A stretch of 64,000 nucleotides of DNA from Candidatus Saccharimonadales bacterium. Lineage in GTDB: Bacteria; Patescibacteriota; Saccharimonadia; Saccharimonadales; UBA4665. The position numbers and the translations under genes are program-made. The stretch covers positions 1-64,000 of the forward strand of contig DASVRW010000002.1 in NCBI GenBank assembly GCA_036388415.1, read 5' to 3'. The notes beneath the pieces are model-generated. The model had not been told where the DNA came from, did not search any database, and worked only from the letters and a program-made list of their open reading frames with translations. Below are positions 1 to 10,190 of the stretch, in pieces (within the stretch, counting starts at the first letter, position 1; each line of letters opens with the position of its first letter).

Positions 1-2543
1 ATCTCTACGTCACCATGAATATTGGTGGTACCACCCAAACAGCTACTCCGTCTTACGACGGTGAAATGAATCCTCGGCTCAGCCTCACCGCTGTGCCGTA
101 TGCCTTCCAGGCAGGACAGTTGGCGCAGTTTAATGGTACGACCAACTTTACGAGCAACCTGACTCTCGCTGCACCAACTGGTGGCAACCAGACCTTTGTG
201 GTGCAGGACCAGGGAGCGGCGGGGACGTATAATTTGTTGACACAGACGCAGGCAAATAGCAATTATCTACAGTTTGCGCCAGCAACTGTCCAGGCTGATG
301 CCAGTACGCGGACAACAATAAATATTAATAAAACGTCATTCGCCCCAATTATAGAATTTTCATATCAGTCAGTTGCTGTATGGAGTGTCGATGCCTTTGG
401 GCGGACAACAATCCGGCCGAGTACCGATAATGGTACTGCGTTTCGGGTATCGTCTCGGACAACCAATATAGATGTCCTGAGTGTCGACACCACTACGGAG
501 CAGGTGCAAGTCAGAAACCTGGTGAGTACTTCGGGTATAACAACCGGTGGTGCGCTGGTGTTTACTGGCACGAGTGGTACTTCTAACTTTGTTACACCGC
601 TTGGCGGCACGGTGCAGACAAAGATTAATATACCGTTACAAAATCCGGGCAATTTCGGCCAGCTTCTCGCTCTCGGCGTGCCAAGCACAGCTAGTGCGAC
701 GGCGCGCGTTATTAATGTATTCGACGCCAGGGCTGCTGGCCATCAGCCAAGTATAGCTGTCACGAGTCCTGACCAAAACCAAATTTTCGGACTCAGCTAT
801 GATGGCTCAAATACCACAGGTTACCTGATGAATAGTGCCGCCAGCATTCGACTGCAAGCAGGTGCAAGCAATATACTGACTGCAACCAGAGATTCTTCAA
901 CCCTAGGTACTGTTACAATCGGTGTAGGCGGTACCAATGCAGGCCGTCTGGAACTGGCTAATGCAACGAATAGCTTTGGCGTGTATCTGCAAGCCGGCGT
1001 TACCGCTGCCAGCTACGCACTGCAACTACCAACTGCCATTGGCGGCGCCGGCCAGTGTCTGACCATAGCATCTGTTGCCAGTACGACGGCGCAGCTCGGC
1101 TATTCTACATGTAATACAGCACCCGGCGTCTCACTACAAGCCAGTACGCCCGGTACTGCCGACACCGGCAATTTCAACATCTCTGGCAGAGGCATTGCCG
1201 CTACGCTACAGGGAACCACTAGTGTGCAGACATCACTGCTTGATACGGTCGGTGCCACTACTCTAAATATAGGTACAACTAATGCAACGCAGATTAATCT
1301 TGGTTCAGCTGTAATAAATACGAGCGTACTAGGTAACCTAGGTGTGGGTACAACAGCGACAAACCGCTTTAACGTCAACACTCCAACCACTGCCGTAACC
1401 GGTGCAGACGCAGTTATTACCGCCAGTTCGGCTACTAATGTCGGTCTTGTGATTCAGACTGCACCCAGCGCCACCAGTAACGCCTTCCAAGTTCGAAGTT
1501 CGGCTGGCGGTGTGCAGGCAGGTATAACTGGCAGTGGTCGCATATTTGCTGCCAGCACCGCACCAGTCGGTAATGCCGTATTGTCTGCATCAACCGGGTC
1601 GGCATCTAACTCGGGCATCGGCATTCTAGGTTCAGCGGGTCAAACTGCTAACCTAATTGACCTTAAAGATGTCAATAGCAACGTGAACGCTTCATTTGGA
1701 CCTCTCGGAAATCAGCTTACTCTCGGCCGGATTGCTGCGAGCGGCACCGTAACACAAGGTCAGATCGTCCTGTCGGACGGCACGACCAGTAATTTTGGGA
1801 TAACTTTACAGTCGGCCGCGCTGACTGCCAGCCGAACGATCATTTTGCCAAATGAAAGCGGCACAATACTGACTGACACGAGCGGTGTAAAATTGCAGGG
1901 ATTTACCCCAGGGACTGCTCAATCAGGTAGCCTCAATATCTCTGGTACGGCGATTGCGGGAACACTACAGGCCGGAACGACTACCAACGGCGTGAGCTTG
2001 TCGGCCACTGGTGTTGTCCTGACAGGTACGGCTCGGAATGCGCAGACAATTTTACTTACGGCTGAATATGCCGGTGCCGTACTAGATGCATCGGGGACAA
2101 ATAACACTGGCTCAATGACAAGCGGTTTCAATATGACGAACCGCATGAATTACTACAAATGGACTACGGCTCAGACTGGTGCGTCGCAGAGTTATGATGT
2201 CGTCACGCAAGTGCCAATACCATCAGACTTTAGTGCCTGGTCGGGCGGTGGGGAACCGTCGATATCTGTCAGCACGTATACGACAAATACGACTAACAGC
2301 AAACTGAGCATTGGAGTTCTTGACACGACCGGTGCCGCCACGAGCTGTGTTGCCGATGGCGGCACACCGACATTTATCACACCTGGTTCGACATCAACAT
2401 GGACTACAATGACACCGTCGTGCGGGACTGGCGGTACGTATACGGCGGGCGGATACATAACGCTCCGCGTGCGCATGACTGCCCAGAGCGGCAGCGTGGC
2501 GCAGGTCGGTAATATCACGCTGAATTATCTTAGTAAGTATTAG
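1..2543 (+). CDS. Giant beta-strand-repeat surface protein, 5' end outside the window
   Basis: The reading frame is open from the first bases of the window (codons for L-Y-V-T precede the first Met at 15), so this is the C-terminal part, at least 846 residues, of a larger protein. Near the start is a segment of the type MNPR-LSLTAVPYAFQAG, which resembles the module seen in phage tail fibres and large bacterial surface proteins. The rest is rich in Thr, Ser, Ala, Gly and Asn, is almost free of Lys, and suggests stacked beta strands. One unit (PGTA-GNFNISG-IAATLQ) recurs about 250 residues later as PGTAQSGSLNISGTAIAGTLQ, so internal duplication is visible. The C-terminal 150 residues look like a compact beta domain with two Cys pairs. 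It probably acts outside the cell in attachment. The exact family is not recognised. Confidence 0.8.
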   Translation, partial: LYVTMNIGGTTQTATPSYDGEMNPRLSLTAVPYAFQAGQLAQFNGTTNFTSNLTLAAPTGGNQTFVVQDQGAAGTYNLLTQTQANSNYLQFAPATVQADASTRTTININKTSFAPIIEFSYQSVAVWSVDAFGRTTIRPSTDNGTAFRVSSRTTNIDVLSVDTTTEQVQVRNLVSTSGITTGGALVFTGTSGTSNFVTPLGGTVQTKINIPLQNPGNFGQLLALGVPSTASATARVINVFDARAAGHQPSIAVTSPDQNQIFGLSYDGSNTTGYLMNSAASIRLQAGASNILTATRDSSTLGTVTIGVGGTNAGRLELANATNSFGVYLQAGVTAASYALQLPTAIGGAGQCLTIASVASTTAQLGYSTCNTAPGVSLQASTPGTADTGNFNISGRGIAATLQGTTSVQTSLLDTVGATTLNIGTTNATQINLGSAVINTSVLGNLGVGTTATNRFNVNTPTTAVTGADAVITASSATNVGLVIQTAPSATSNAFQVRSSAGGVQAGITGSGRIFAASTAPVGNAVLSASTGSASNSGIGILGSAGQTANLIDLKDVNSNVNASFGPLGNQLTLGRIAASGTVTQGQIVLSDGTTSNFGITLQSAALTASRTIILPNESGTILTDTSGVKLQGFTPGTAQSGSLNISGTAIAGTLQAGTTTNGVSLSATGVVLTGTARNAQTILLTAEYAGAVLDASGTNNTGSMTSGFNMTNRMNYYKWTTAQTGASQSYDVVTQVPIPSDFSAWSGGGEPSISVSTYTTNTTNSKLSIGVLDTTGAATSCVADGGTPTFITPGSTSTWTTMTPSCGTGGTYTAGGYITLRVRMTAQSGSVAQVGNITLNYLSKY

Positions 2544-2608
2544 TCACGCGTCAAGCACTGGGCGGAATCTGCATGGACGCGGCTGTACTACATCCGTCAA
2601 AGAGTTTA

Positions 2609-2617
2609 TGCTAAAAT
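2609..2617 (+). promoter_or_regulatory. Possible extended -10 promoter of the kelch-type gene
   Basis: TG-C-TAAAAT lies 28 nt before the ATG at 2646. I see no convincing -35 box, so this is a weak call. It would give the kelch-type gene its own transcript. Confidence 0.4.
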
Positions 2618-2645
2618 ATAGATACATCAGAAACTATACATACAG

Positions 2646-5600
2646 ATGAATACAAACTCGCACGCACGGAAAGTTACAAGGGTACTACAATCCGCTGGCC
2701 GCCACGCCGGCTATATCGGTCATGGCCGCTTGATACGACTCGGCATGGCGTCGCTAATACTTGTGACCGCCTTGGCTCCGGCGGTTATCGAAATACAAAC
2801 GCAGCGCTCGTATCTGCTCGATGCCGCTACTAGGAAGCTAGTCGGTACTACCAATCCAAATTTAGCTGATAAAATCTCCTACGACGCCCAAAACGGCCGG
2901 TGGCAATTCAACAAATCTGCCATCCCAGCTGATACTGGCACGAATCCTGCTTCTAATGTACCGGCTCCGGCGGCAGCTGCACTACAGGCGCAGATGGGCG
3001 GGGGAGGCAGTAAAGATACGAGCTTGTACGCTGTCAATATGCCTGTCGACGGCAAAAAAGGAATTGAATATTACGACGCCAACACTGATCTGTCATTTGG
3101 CCTGGTTCCGCAGTTCGCAGTCGGCCAGGGCATAGAGCGAAACGGGCAACTGATCTACGCCATGCCAGATGGCATGAAAATTGTTTATAGTGCCAAGAAC
3201 AATGGCATGAAGGAAGATATTGTATTGTCGCACAATATCGGCAACGATGTGCAGTTTGCATACAACATGGATTTGCCGGAAACGCTGGAAGCAAAGCTGG
3301 AGGCGGATGGTTCGATAGGCGTATACTCGGCTGACCCTGTGCTGTTTACCAACATTACCTTCGGCAGTGACGACGATCAAGCGAAGGTGGAACACGCCCG
3401 CAAAGTAGCCGCCAAAGACCATATGCTGTTTAATGTACCGGCTCCAGTTATTGTGCAGAGCGGTGACCGTACGCATGCTGCCAGCGCAAGATTTGAGCTC
3501 GACGGGGAAATACTGCACATCCGGGCAAGCGGTATGGACACACTGACATATCCTGTCAGCATAGATCCGACGGTGGTCGTGACCAGCTCCTCGGATTTTA
3601 CGGCTGGCAATAACGAGGGCAATGTCAGCTACCCTGCAGGACAAATTAGTCGTGGCACTCTATCGGGCGGTACGCTCGCGGCCTGGCCGGGCAGTCCGAC
3701 GAGCTACTATACGACGCCAAGAGACGGTAATAACGTTATCGCCTACAACGGCTATATGTATAATCTTACAGGCTACAGTAGTACGTATCTAAATGATGTC
3801 AGGTATGCAGCCATTAACACAAACGGTACTGTTAGTGCAACTTGGAGCGCTGCGACAGACGTACTGACGGCGCGCAGATACGGTAATGCCGTGACGTATA
3901 ACGGCTATATGTACCTCTTGGGAGGCCGGACGGCCAGCGGTGTTACGAATGCAGTCGAGTATGCCAAGATCAATAGTGACGGCACGCTCGGTACCTGGGC
4001 GGCCACTACGAGTTTTGCGACTGGCCGTGAGTTTGCCAGTGCAGATGTCTATAACGGCTATATATACATCAGTGGTGGAAACGACGGTACGAATGCTATG
4101 AGCGACGTGCAGTACGCCCCGCTCAATGCCGATGGTACCGTTGGAACATGGGCAGCAACTACGCCATTGCCTAGTGCGCGACATACCCTCACGACTAGCA
4201 TGTATAACGGCTATATGTATCTCGTCGGAGGAATGACGGACAGTACTACTGGTACGGCGACAACCTATTATGCCCGCGTTAATACCAATGGCACACTTGA
4301 TGCTTGGGCGGCGACCAGCAGTCTGCCAGCTGTTACCTTTAGAAACGGCATTATTGTCAGTGGAGGCTACATCTATACTTTTGGCGGTACATTTGCCCAT
4401 ACTAATACCGTTTACTATGCGCCGCTACTGGCAAATGGCGCAATTGGCAAATGGCAAACGACTAGTAGCTTTCTGACGGGACGACGTGAATCGGCTGCCG
4501 TTGCCTATAATGGCTACGTATATATTGTCGGTGGTATTCATCCTGCAACTGATCAGGCCTGTACGAACGCCGGCGTCAACACCACATATTGTTCGGACAT
4601 ACAATATACGTCAGCCAATGCCTCTGGTGTGCTCGGAAGCTTCAGTAATACTACCGTTCTGCCTACTACACTGACCCGGCTCGGAGGGACTGTATATAAT
4701 GGCTATATATATGCAGTCGGCGGCGCCACGGCCGCTAACTTCGGAAGTTCAACGACGCTTGTTCGGTATGCGCCATTAAATGCCGATGGCAGTATCGGCA
4801 CGTGGACGGTGCAGGGCACGAATAATCTGCCGGTAGCTACTCGCGATGTGACGCTGGTGGCCTACCGGGGAATAATGTATCAAGCGGATCCTGGCGTAAA
4901 CTACATGCGCTACGCGCCAATAAACAGTAATGGTAGTCTGGGAGGGTTTGTCAACGGCGTGCAGTACAAACCTCCGGGTCCAAACCGGTTTTTTGCCGCA
5001 TACGCGGCTTACAACGGCTATATGTACATGTCTGGCGGCTACGATAATACCGCTAGCTTAATCGAATACAAAGATGTGCAATATGCCAGGATCCAATCGG
5101 AAACCAATGGTTCGCTGGTGGAATGGCTGACGCTCGGCGACTTCAAAAATATAGGAATGCGGGCCCATCAAATGGTTGCAATTGGCGGCTATATGTATAT
5201 CATGGGGGGCATAAATGAGATTGATGGCGCAGAAAGACTTGTCTACTTTGCCGCTATCAACGCTGACGGTACGCTAGGCACCTGGAATCTGACCACATCC
5301 ATGTTAATAGACCGGTTTTACTATACTGCCGGTACATATAACGGCTATATATATGCAATTGGCGGCTCAACCGCTATTGGTCAAGCGCTCACGACCGAAT
5401 ATGCCAAACTCAACAGTGACGGCACTATAGGGTCATGGACTAATACTAATAGTTTGATCGCAGCTCGCAATTATCATGGAGGTGGCATATACAATGGCTA
5501 TGTCTATGCATTGGGAGGAACTAATTCTGGAGGCGCACAAATAAATACCACTGAGTACGCCTCACTCAATGCCGGCGGCTCCGGTATGATTGGTGCCTGG

Positions 5601-6971
5601 ACGACGTCGCCAGCTAGTATTACCACGGCACGGTCCGGCCACGGTACAATCGCCTACAAAGGCTATCTCTACGTACTGGGCGGCAAGAACAGTTCTAATG
5701 TTGCGCTGAGCGACGTGCAGTATGCACCTATCAATGGCATGGGAGTTGTCGGCGCTTGGACAACACTCAGCGGGGCGTCGCTACCGGTGGCGCTGTACGG
5801 CGCCGGATTTGCTGTCCGTAACGGCTATATATATGCAGCGCAGGGAACGAGTACATTTGTTGGTGCTAATCCAAGCGCAGGTACAAATGCATCGTATTAC
5901 GCCCGTGTCAACGCTGACGGTACGCTCGGCACCTGGCAGACGGGCACAGCCATGCTGGGAGATGATAATCCGGGCAATGGCCTGCATGACGGCAAACTGG
6001 CGGTATACAAATCATATCTCTACCATATCGGCGGTAGCTCTTGTACCGGTAACTGCCCGACCAGTCGCATCCAGTACGCCTCGATTGGTAGCGACGGCAG
6101 CATTGGCGCCTGGGCAGCGACAACTTCGCTGCCGGTCGCTACCGAGCAGATGCTAGCTTTTGCTGCCAATGGTTATCTCTATTCTATTGGAGGCTTGGAC
6201 GCCGTCGGTACCGTGCTGTCGAGTAGCTCGTTTATCGCCATAAACAGCGATGGCACACTGGACGCTACATGGAAAACGGCGCCGAGGTTGCCACTGGGCC
6301 GGTACGGTACTATTGGCGGCGTATCCAACGGCTATGTCTATGTGTCTGGCGGTTATGTCGGCCTGCCGTCTTCGGCGCTTACCAATATGACGTATTACGC
6401 CGAATTATTGCCCTTTGGCTATATCGGCTCATGGCGCATTTCGCCGTCTGTATTTACGAACCCGCGCCAAAATGCCGGTGGTGCGCTGCACGAGGGCTAC
6501 ATGCATATGACAGGAGGCTCTAATGCGTCAACGCAGTATGCGAGCGTCGAGAGTACTCCATTGTCGTCATCCGCCCGTGTCGCTAAATATTCAAAAGTTA
6601 TTGATCTCGGCGGGGATTATGCCTTGACGTCTCTATCGTACAACGGCTTGCTGGCGGATGGAGATGCCGCGGTGTCTGTGCGTACTGCCAATGGCAGCGG
6701 CGTGTTTGGATCGTCTCAATGGTTGTCAGATGTTGCCGCACAGGGCGCTTTGCCCGTTAACTGTATCAACAACGCTGCTGTGCGATACGTTATGGCAATA
6801 TTTGATATGGATGACAGTCAGGTCAGCTCAGTGATAGATACGACAGTGGCCAACGTTACCGATTTTACGGTGACATACAATCAGACTCGTGCCAGCCCGG
6901 ACATCAGGCTTCGCGGCGGTAAATTCTTCGCAACCGAGATTCAGCAGCCGCTTGATACTTGTAATCTATAG
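2646..6971 (+). CDS. Giant secreted kelch-type beta-propeller protein (1441 aa)
   Basis: A hydrophobic segment at about residues 32-50 follows a basic N-terminus, as in a signal anchor. Residues 60-310 form a leader domain. From about residue 340 to 1290 there are eighteen recognisable units of roughly 50 residues built on a YNGY(M/I/V)Y-x(2-3)-GG core followed by a (Y/F)A-x-(I/L)N-x-(D/N)G-(T/S)-(L/I)G-x-W turn. This is the pattern of kelch-type beta-propeller blades, enough for two or three propellers. A final domain of about 130 residues contains two Cys. There is no LPXTG-like tail and no C-terminal membrane segment, so the protein is released or held by the N-terminal anchor. It lies 100 bp after another giant surface protein. 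A role in adhesion or glycan binding on a host cell is inference. Confidence 0.82.
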   Translation: MNTNSHARKVTRVLQSAGRHAGYIGHGRLIRLGMASLILVTALAPAVIEIQTQRSYLLDAATRKLVGTTNPNLADKISYDAQNGRWQFNKSAIPADTGTNPASNVPAPAAAALQAQMGGGGSKDTSLYAVNMPVDGKKGIEYYDANTDLSFGLVPQFAVGQGIERNGQLIYAMPDGMKIVYSAKNNGMKEDIVLSHNIGNDVQFAYNMDLPETLEAKLEADGSIGVYSADPVLFTNITFGSDDDQAKVEHARKVAAKDHMLFNVPAPVIVQSGDRTHAASARFELDGEILHIRASGMDTLTYPVSIDPTVVVTSSSDFTAGNNEGNVSYPAGQISRGTLSGGTLAAWPGSPTSYYTTPRDGNNVIAYNGYMYNLTGYSSTYLNDVRYAAINTNGTVSATWSAATDVLTARRYGNAVTYNGYMYLLGGRTASGVTNAVEYAKINSDGTLGTWAATTSFATGREFASADVYNGYIYISGGNDGTNAMSDVQYAPLNADGTVGTWAATTPLPSARHTLTTSMYNGYMYLVGGMTDSTTGTATTYYARVNTNGTLDAWAATSSLPAVTFRNGIIVSGGYIYTFGGTFAHTNTVYYAPLLANGAIGKWQTTSSFLTGRRESAAVAYNGYVYIVGGIHPATDQACTNAGVNTTYCSDIQYTSANASGVLGSFSNTTVLPTTLTRLGGTVYNGYIYAVGGATAANFGSSTTLVRYAPLNADGSIGTWTVQGTNNLPVATRDVTLVAYRGIMYQADPGVNYMRYAPINSNGSLGGFVNGVQYKPPGPNRFFAAYAAYNGYMYMSGGYDNTASLIEYKDVQYARIQSETNGSLVEWLTLGDFKNIGMRAHQMVAIGGYMYIMGGINEIDGAERLVYFAAINADGTLGTWNLTTSMLIDRFYYTAGTYNGYIYAIGGSTAIGQALTTEYAKLNSDGTIGSWTNTNSLIAARNYHGGGIYNGYVYALGGTNSGGAQINTTEYASLNAGGSGMIGAWTTSPASITTARSGHGTIAYKGYLYVLGGKNSSNVALSDVQYAPINGMGVVGAWTTLSGASLPVALYGAGFAVRNGYIYAAQGTSTFVGANPSAGTNASYYARVNADGTLGTWQTGTAMLGDDNPGNGLHDGKLAVYKSYLYHIGGSSCTGNCPTSRIQYASIGSDGSIGAWAATTSLPVATEQMLAFAANGYLYSIGGLDAVGTVLSSSSFIAINSDGTLDATWKTAPRLPLGRYGTIGGVSNGYVYVSGGYVGLPSSALTNMTYYAELLPFGYIGSWRISPSVFTNPRQNAGGALHEGYMHMTGGSNASTQYASVESTPLSSSARVAKYSKVIDLGGDYALTSLSYNGLLADGDAAVSVRTANGSGVFGSSQWLSDVAAQGALPVNCINNAAVRYVMAIFDMDDSQVSSVIDTTVANVTDFTVTYNQTRASPDIRLRGGKFFATEIQQPLDTCNL

Positions 6972-7046
6972 GCCGCAGACTGCATCCAAATGCGTAGCCA
7001 TGAAATAGTCGAGATCGCAAAGCCTGCGGCCGCAGCCGATTCTAGA

Positions 7047-7075
7047 TTGGCGCCAAAAATAGCTAATGGTATACT
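7047..7075 (+). promoter_or_regulatory. Promoter of parA-parB
   Basis: TTGGCG at 7047-7052 and TATACT at 7070-7075 are separated by 17 bp, and TG one base before the -10 makes it an extended -10 box. The ATG of parA is at 7095, and GCAGGGA before it is a plausible ribosome binding site. Confidence 0.7.
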
Positions 7076-7094
7076 GTGAATTAAGCAGGGAACT

Positions 7095-7862
7095 ATGACA
7101 CCAAAAATAATCGCAGTTGCAAACCAAAAAGGCGGAGTGGGCAAAACAACCACCGCGGTTAATGTAGCCGCCTATCTGGCAGACAGCAAGCATCCGGTGC
7201 TGCTGGTAGATCTTGATCCACAGGGTAATGCCACCAGCGGCCTGGGGCTCGAAAAGGAAAGCACCGCGACGACCTACGAAGTGCTGCTCGGCTATGCAGA
7301 GCTGGCCGATGGTATCGCCGAAACGCACATAGACGGTCTGTATATCTTGCGGGCAAATCCAAATTTAGCCGCCGCCGAGCTGGAGCTGGGGCCACTCGAA
7401 AAGCGTGAATTCCGGCTGCAGCAAGCATTGCGTACGGCAGCATATGAATATATCGTTATTGATTGTCCACCGGCGCTTGGCCTGCTGACAATCAATGCCC
7501 TCACGGCCTCGACGCACGTATTTATACCAGTACAGACAGAGTATTATGCCCTCGAGGGCTTGGGGCAGTTGCTAGGTACAGTGCAACGAGTCCGCGAAGC
7601 AACGAATCCTCGGCTCGATCTGCTCGGTGTCGTCCTGACGATGTACGACAAGCGCACGTCGCTGTCGGAGCAAGTAAAGGCCGAGATCAAAACGCACTTT
7701 GGAGATAAACTTTTCGCAAGCGTCGTGCCGCGAAATATTCGGCTTGCAGAAGCGCCGAGCTTCGGGAAAACAATTTATGAACACGATAAATGGTCCAAGG
7801 GCGCACGGGCGTACAAACAGGTAGCAAAAGAAGTACAAAAACGAACAGGAGGAATTGGATAA
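7095..7862 (+). CDS. parA: ParA/Soj chromosome partitioning ATPase
   Basis: This is a deviant Walker-type ATPase of 255 residues, the usual length for chromosomal ParA/Soj. The Walker A motif KGGVGKTT is at residues 12-19. The A' motif VDLDPQGN at 38-45 carries the Mg-binding Asp. IDCPPALG near 122 is the Walker B region. Together with ParB it moves the replicated origin region. The stop codon overlaps the parB start in TAATG, so the two are translationally coupled. I found no palindromic parS site in the window, and the origin may lie outside it. Confidence 0.95.
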   Translation: MTPKIIAVANQKGGVGKTTTAVNVAAYLADSKHPVLLVDLDPQGNATSGLGLEKESTATTYEVLLGYAELADGIAETHIDGLYILRANPNLAAAELELGPLEKREFRLQQALRTAAYEYIVIDCPPALGLLTINALTASTHVFIPVQTEYYALEGLGQLLGTVQRVREATNPRLDLLGVVLTMYDKRTSLSEQVKAEIKTHFGDKLFASVVPRNIRLAEAPSFGKTIYEHDKWSKGARAYKQVAKEVQKRTGGIG

Positions 7863-8752
7863 TGGCGCTTGGCAAAATGGGCAAAATGACCGGACTCGGC
7901 AAGGGCTTTGATTCGCTGCTGCCGCAGAACTTCGATACCAGTATATTGCTGACGGACGACGACCGCATACAAAAGGTTGCTATCGCCAAGGTCGTGCCAA
8001 ATGCCAATCAGCCACGGACGCATTTCGATGATGAATTGTTGGCACAACTGGCTGATTCCATTAAACGCTACGGGATCCTACAGCCGCTCGTTGTTACACC
8101 GCTCGGTAGTGGTGAATACAGTATTATTGCCGGCGAACGCCGCTGGCGTGCTTCGCAACTAGCGGGTCTCGAGACGGTGCCGGTCATTGTTCGGACGACC
8201 AAAGAGCTCGAACAGCTCGAAATAGCCCTGATTGAGAATGTCCAGCGGGTTGATCTGTCGCCTATGGAGCAGGCGGTCTCTATCGAGCGGCTGCATCAGC
8301 AGTTCAACATGAATTATGACAAAATTGCCGAGCGCCTGGGCAAAGCGCCATCAACGATTAACAATACCGTCCGATTATTACAATTGCCGGCACCGGCCCG
8401 CGAAGCACTGCAGGACAAGCAGGTATCCGAAGGTCATGCCCGTGCTATTCTAGCGCTCAAGAAGCAGCCTGAGCTGCAGGCGGAACTTCTCCAGTTAATA
8501 CTTGCAGAAGGCTGGTCAGTACGCCAGGCAGAGCGCTTTGTAACCAGTCACAAAGACGGCGTGAAGGACAAAAAATCAGTCAAAGCCCGAGTGGAAACAG
8601 AGACGCCGCAAACCAAACAGTTATCAAAATACATTGGTGCGCCCGTGGCGATACGGCGTACGGCGAAGGGCGGGCGGCTGGAAGTCAGTTTTGCGTCTGA
8701 TGATGAGCTGGATCGACTCATTGAATTGCTTGAAAAACTTCGAAGCGAGTAA
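7862..8752 (+). CDS. parB: ParB/Spo0J partition protein
   Basis: The chosen ATG at 7862 overlaps the parA stop and follows AGGAGGAATTGG, which is a strong ribosome binding site. An in-frame upstream start inside parA was rejected. The 296-residue product has the ParB N-terminal CTPase fold with the box II motif GERRWRA near residue 95, a helix-turn-helix region (DKIAERLGKAPSTINN) near 155-170, and a C-terminal dimerisation segment. Family knowledge says it binds parS and clamps DNA using CTP. The neighbouring minus-strand gene converges on it with a gap of about 60 bp. Confidence 0.93.
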   Translation: MALGKMGKMTGLGKGFDSLLPQNFDTSILLTDDDRIQKVAIAKVVPNANQPRTHFDDELLAQLADSIKRYGILQPLVVTPLGSGEYSIIAGERRWRASQLAGLETVPVIVRTTKELEQLEIALIENVQRVDLSPMEQAVSIERLHQQFNMNYDKIAERLGKAPSTINNTVRLLQLPAPAREALQDKQVSEGHARAILALKKQPELQAELLQLILAEGWSVRQAERFVTSHKDGVKDKKSVKARVETETPQTKQLSKYIGAPVAIRRTAKGGRLEVSFASDDELDRLIELLEKLRSE

Positions 8753-8811
8753 ACGGCGAAAATTGAGAAAGCAGGAGTTTTTTGTTTGCCAGGACGTTCC
8801 TGCTAGATGCC

Positions 8812-10038
8812 TTAGGTTATACGCAGGGTAATTGGATTGCCGTTGTCTTCGTACACATTACCGGTCGTGGAAACATATTTGAAGCCGCTCGACAAGAAGG
8901 TAACTGTTGTATCGCCGCCAGATGCCTTATAGTACTGTCCGCGTCCGAATTTGTTGTTGGTAATAGAACCGATCGTGTTGCCAATTACGTCGCCCTTGGA
9001 AGCCATATTAAGCGTACCGCCGCCGCCGTCGCACCAGTTGGAGTCGAATATCAGGTTCGTTACCGGCCCGACGTTTTGGGTCACCTGCAGGACTGCGTTT
9101 GCGGTCACCGATGGATGGTAAACGTTGTAGCCACCTTGGGCATTTCTGTTGGTCGACGTATACTGGGTATCTCCAACCGTCGTCGAGAAGAAGCCCTGGA
9201 AGTTATTCCAGCGAATATCAGTGTTTGAGTTGCCTTGCAACTGAACACAGTCGTTATGTGTCTTTGATACGGGTGTATCACTGGCGTGATTTGGATCGGG
9301 AGAGTAATACGTCAGATCGTGCACGTAGTTAGCGTACAGCTTCACATTATTTGGAGCGCTTCGACTTGCAATGTTATAGATCCCGAATCCGTCGACGGTG
9401 TGGTAGACATTATTGCGCTGCGCCGTGTAGTCGTGACCGATCATACCATTCCACCAGACGGATGGATGGTCGGGTACCAGCAGGCAATCCTCGACGATGC
9501 AGTTCACGACTGCCGCATTGTTGCAGTCGACTAGCGCGCTGTTGTTGGCCAGCGTCGCATTGCCGCGTACCCGGCATTTGCGTATGGTTATATTTGCCGC
9601 TCGGATGACAATGCGGGCTGGTATGTCGAAGCCGCTGATGGTCACTCCGGCAGTTGCTAGCGTCAGTGTGCCGTTCACAATGGCTCCGAACTGGCCGCCG
9701 TAGGGTGTTAGTGTTATGCCGTATGGAGCATAGCCGGTCGTCGCAGATGACGGCTTGTAGCTCCCAGGTGTGGCTGGAACATAATGAGTAGTAGTAGTGT
9801 CCTGCCCGAATTTGATGGCTTTGTCGCCTGATGCTGCCGTATCAGAGACCACCGTTGCGCCATTTGTGGGTGTTCCGGTGTCCGGCTCGGTACTGACGAA
9901 TGGGGTAGCTGCATAGGATGAAAGCTCGCGGAGTAGTCCGGTAACACCGAATAGCGATACGCATGCTAGCCCAATAACTCCCAAAAATTCTTTGCGGGTT
10001 AGCTCTTTATCAAGTAGTCGTTGTAACTTTTTATTCAT
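8812..10038 (-). CDS. Secreted right-handed beta-helix (pectate-lyase-like) protein
   Basis: The start is placed at the ATG at 10038, giving 408 residues beginning MNKKLQRLLDKELTRKEFLG. That N-terminus, followed by a hydrophobic stretch to about residue 38, is a signal or anchor sequence. It recalls Tat signals (x-R-K-E-F-L) but lacks the twin arginine. Residues 130-370 contain short strands with N-x(2)-I/V-x-N-x repeats (ITIRKCRVRGN, VVNCIVEDC, DIRWNNFQG, NLIFDSNWCDGG), typical of parallel beta-helix proteins related to pectate lyases. No catalytic residues can be assigned, and a carbohydrate-active role is only a possibility. Seven or so Cys residues are unusually many for this window. Confidence 0.75.
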   Translation of the reverse strand: MNKKLQRLLDKELTRKEFLGVIGLACVSLFGVTGLLRELSSYAATPFVSTEPDTGTPTNGATVVSDTAASGDKAIKFGQDTTTTHYVPATPGSYKPSSATTGYAPYGITLTPYGGQFGAIVNGTLTLATAGVTISGFDIPARIVIRAANITIRKCRVRGNATLANNSALVDCNNAAVVNCIVEDCLLVPDHPSVWWNGMIGHDYTAQRNNVYHTVDGFGIYNIASRSAPNNVKLYANYVHDLTYYSPDPNHASDTPVSKTHNDCVQLQGNSNTDIRWNNFQGFFSTTVGDTQYTSTNRNAQGGYNVYHPSVTANAVLQVTQNVGPVTNLIFDSNWCDGGGGTLNMASKGDVIGNTIGSITNNKFGRGQYYKASGGDTTVTFLSSGFKYVSTTGNVYEDNGNPITLRIT

Positions 10039-10190
10039 ACCACTTATGATTAACCTATTAGTATATGCTAACACATTATGTAGCTGGCATACAGCTTAAA
10101 ATATTAACAAGCCTTATGTTTTGACAATTATTGCACAGCGGCCATAATTCAGTATCGTACAAACATTTTCTGTCCCCAGATCGGCCTGAT

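Noticed and set aside
3093-3644. Long open frames on the strand opposite the kelch gene and other large genes
   Set aside because: They overlap well-supported coding regions, have skewed composition and lack ribosome binding sites, so they are shadows of codon bias.
3700-6400. Short recurring DNA words (AACGGCTATATGTA) at irregular 120-180 bp spacing, CRISPR-like at a glance
   Set aside because: They are codons of the conserved NGYMY blade motif inside one continuous reading frame, and spacing and sequence vary too much for a CRISPR array.
7000-7094. Inverted repeat GGCCGCAG (6971-6978) / CTGCGGCC (7024-7031) before parA as a parS site or terminator
   Set aside because: It does not resemble the parS palindrome, has a 45-nt loop and no T-run. 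I could not find a parS match anywhere in the window.
9900-10038. Tat signal peptide on the beta-helix protein
   Set aside because: The motif reads TRKEFLG with a single Arg-Lys, so a twin-arginine signal cannot be claimed.
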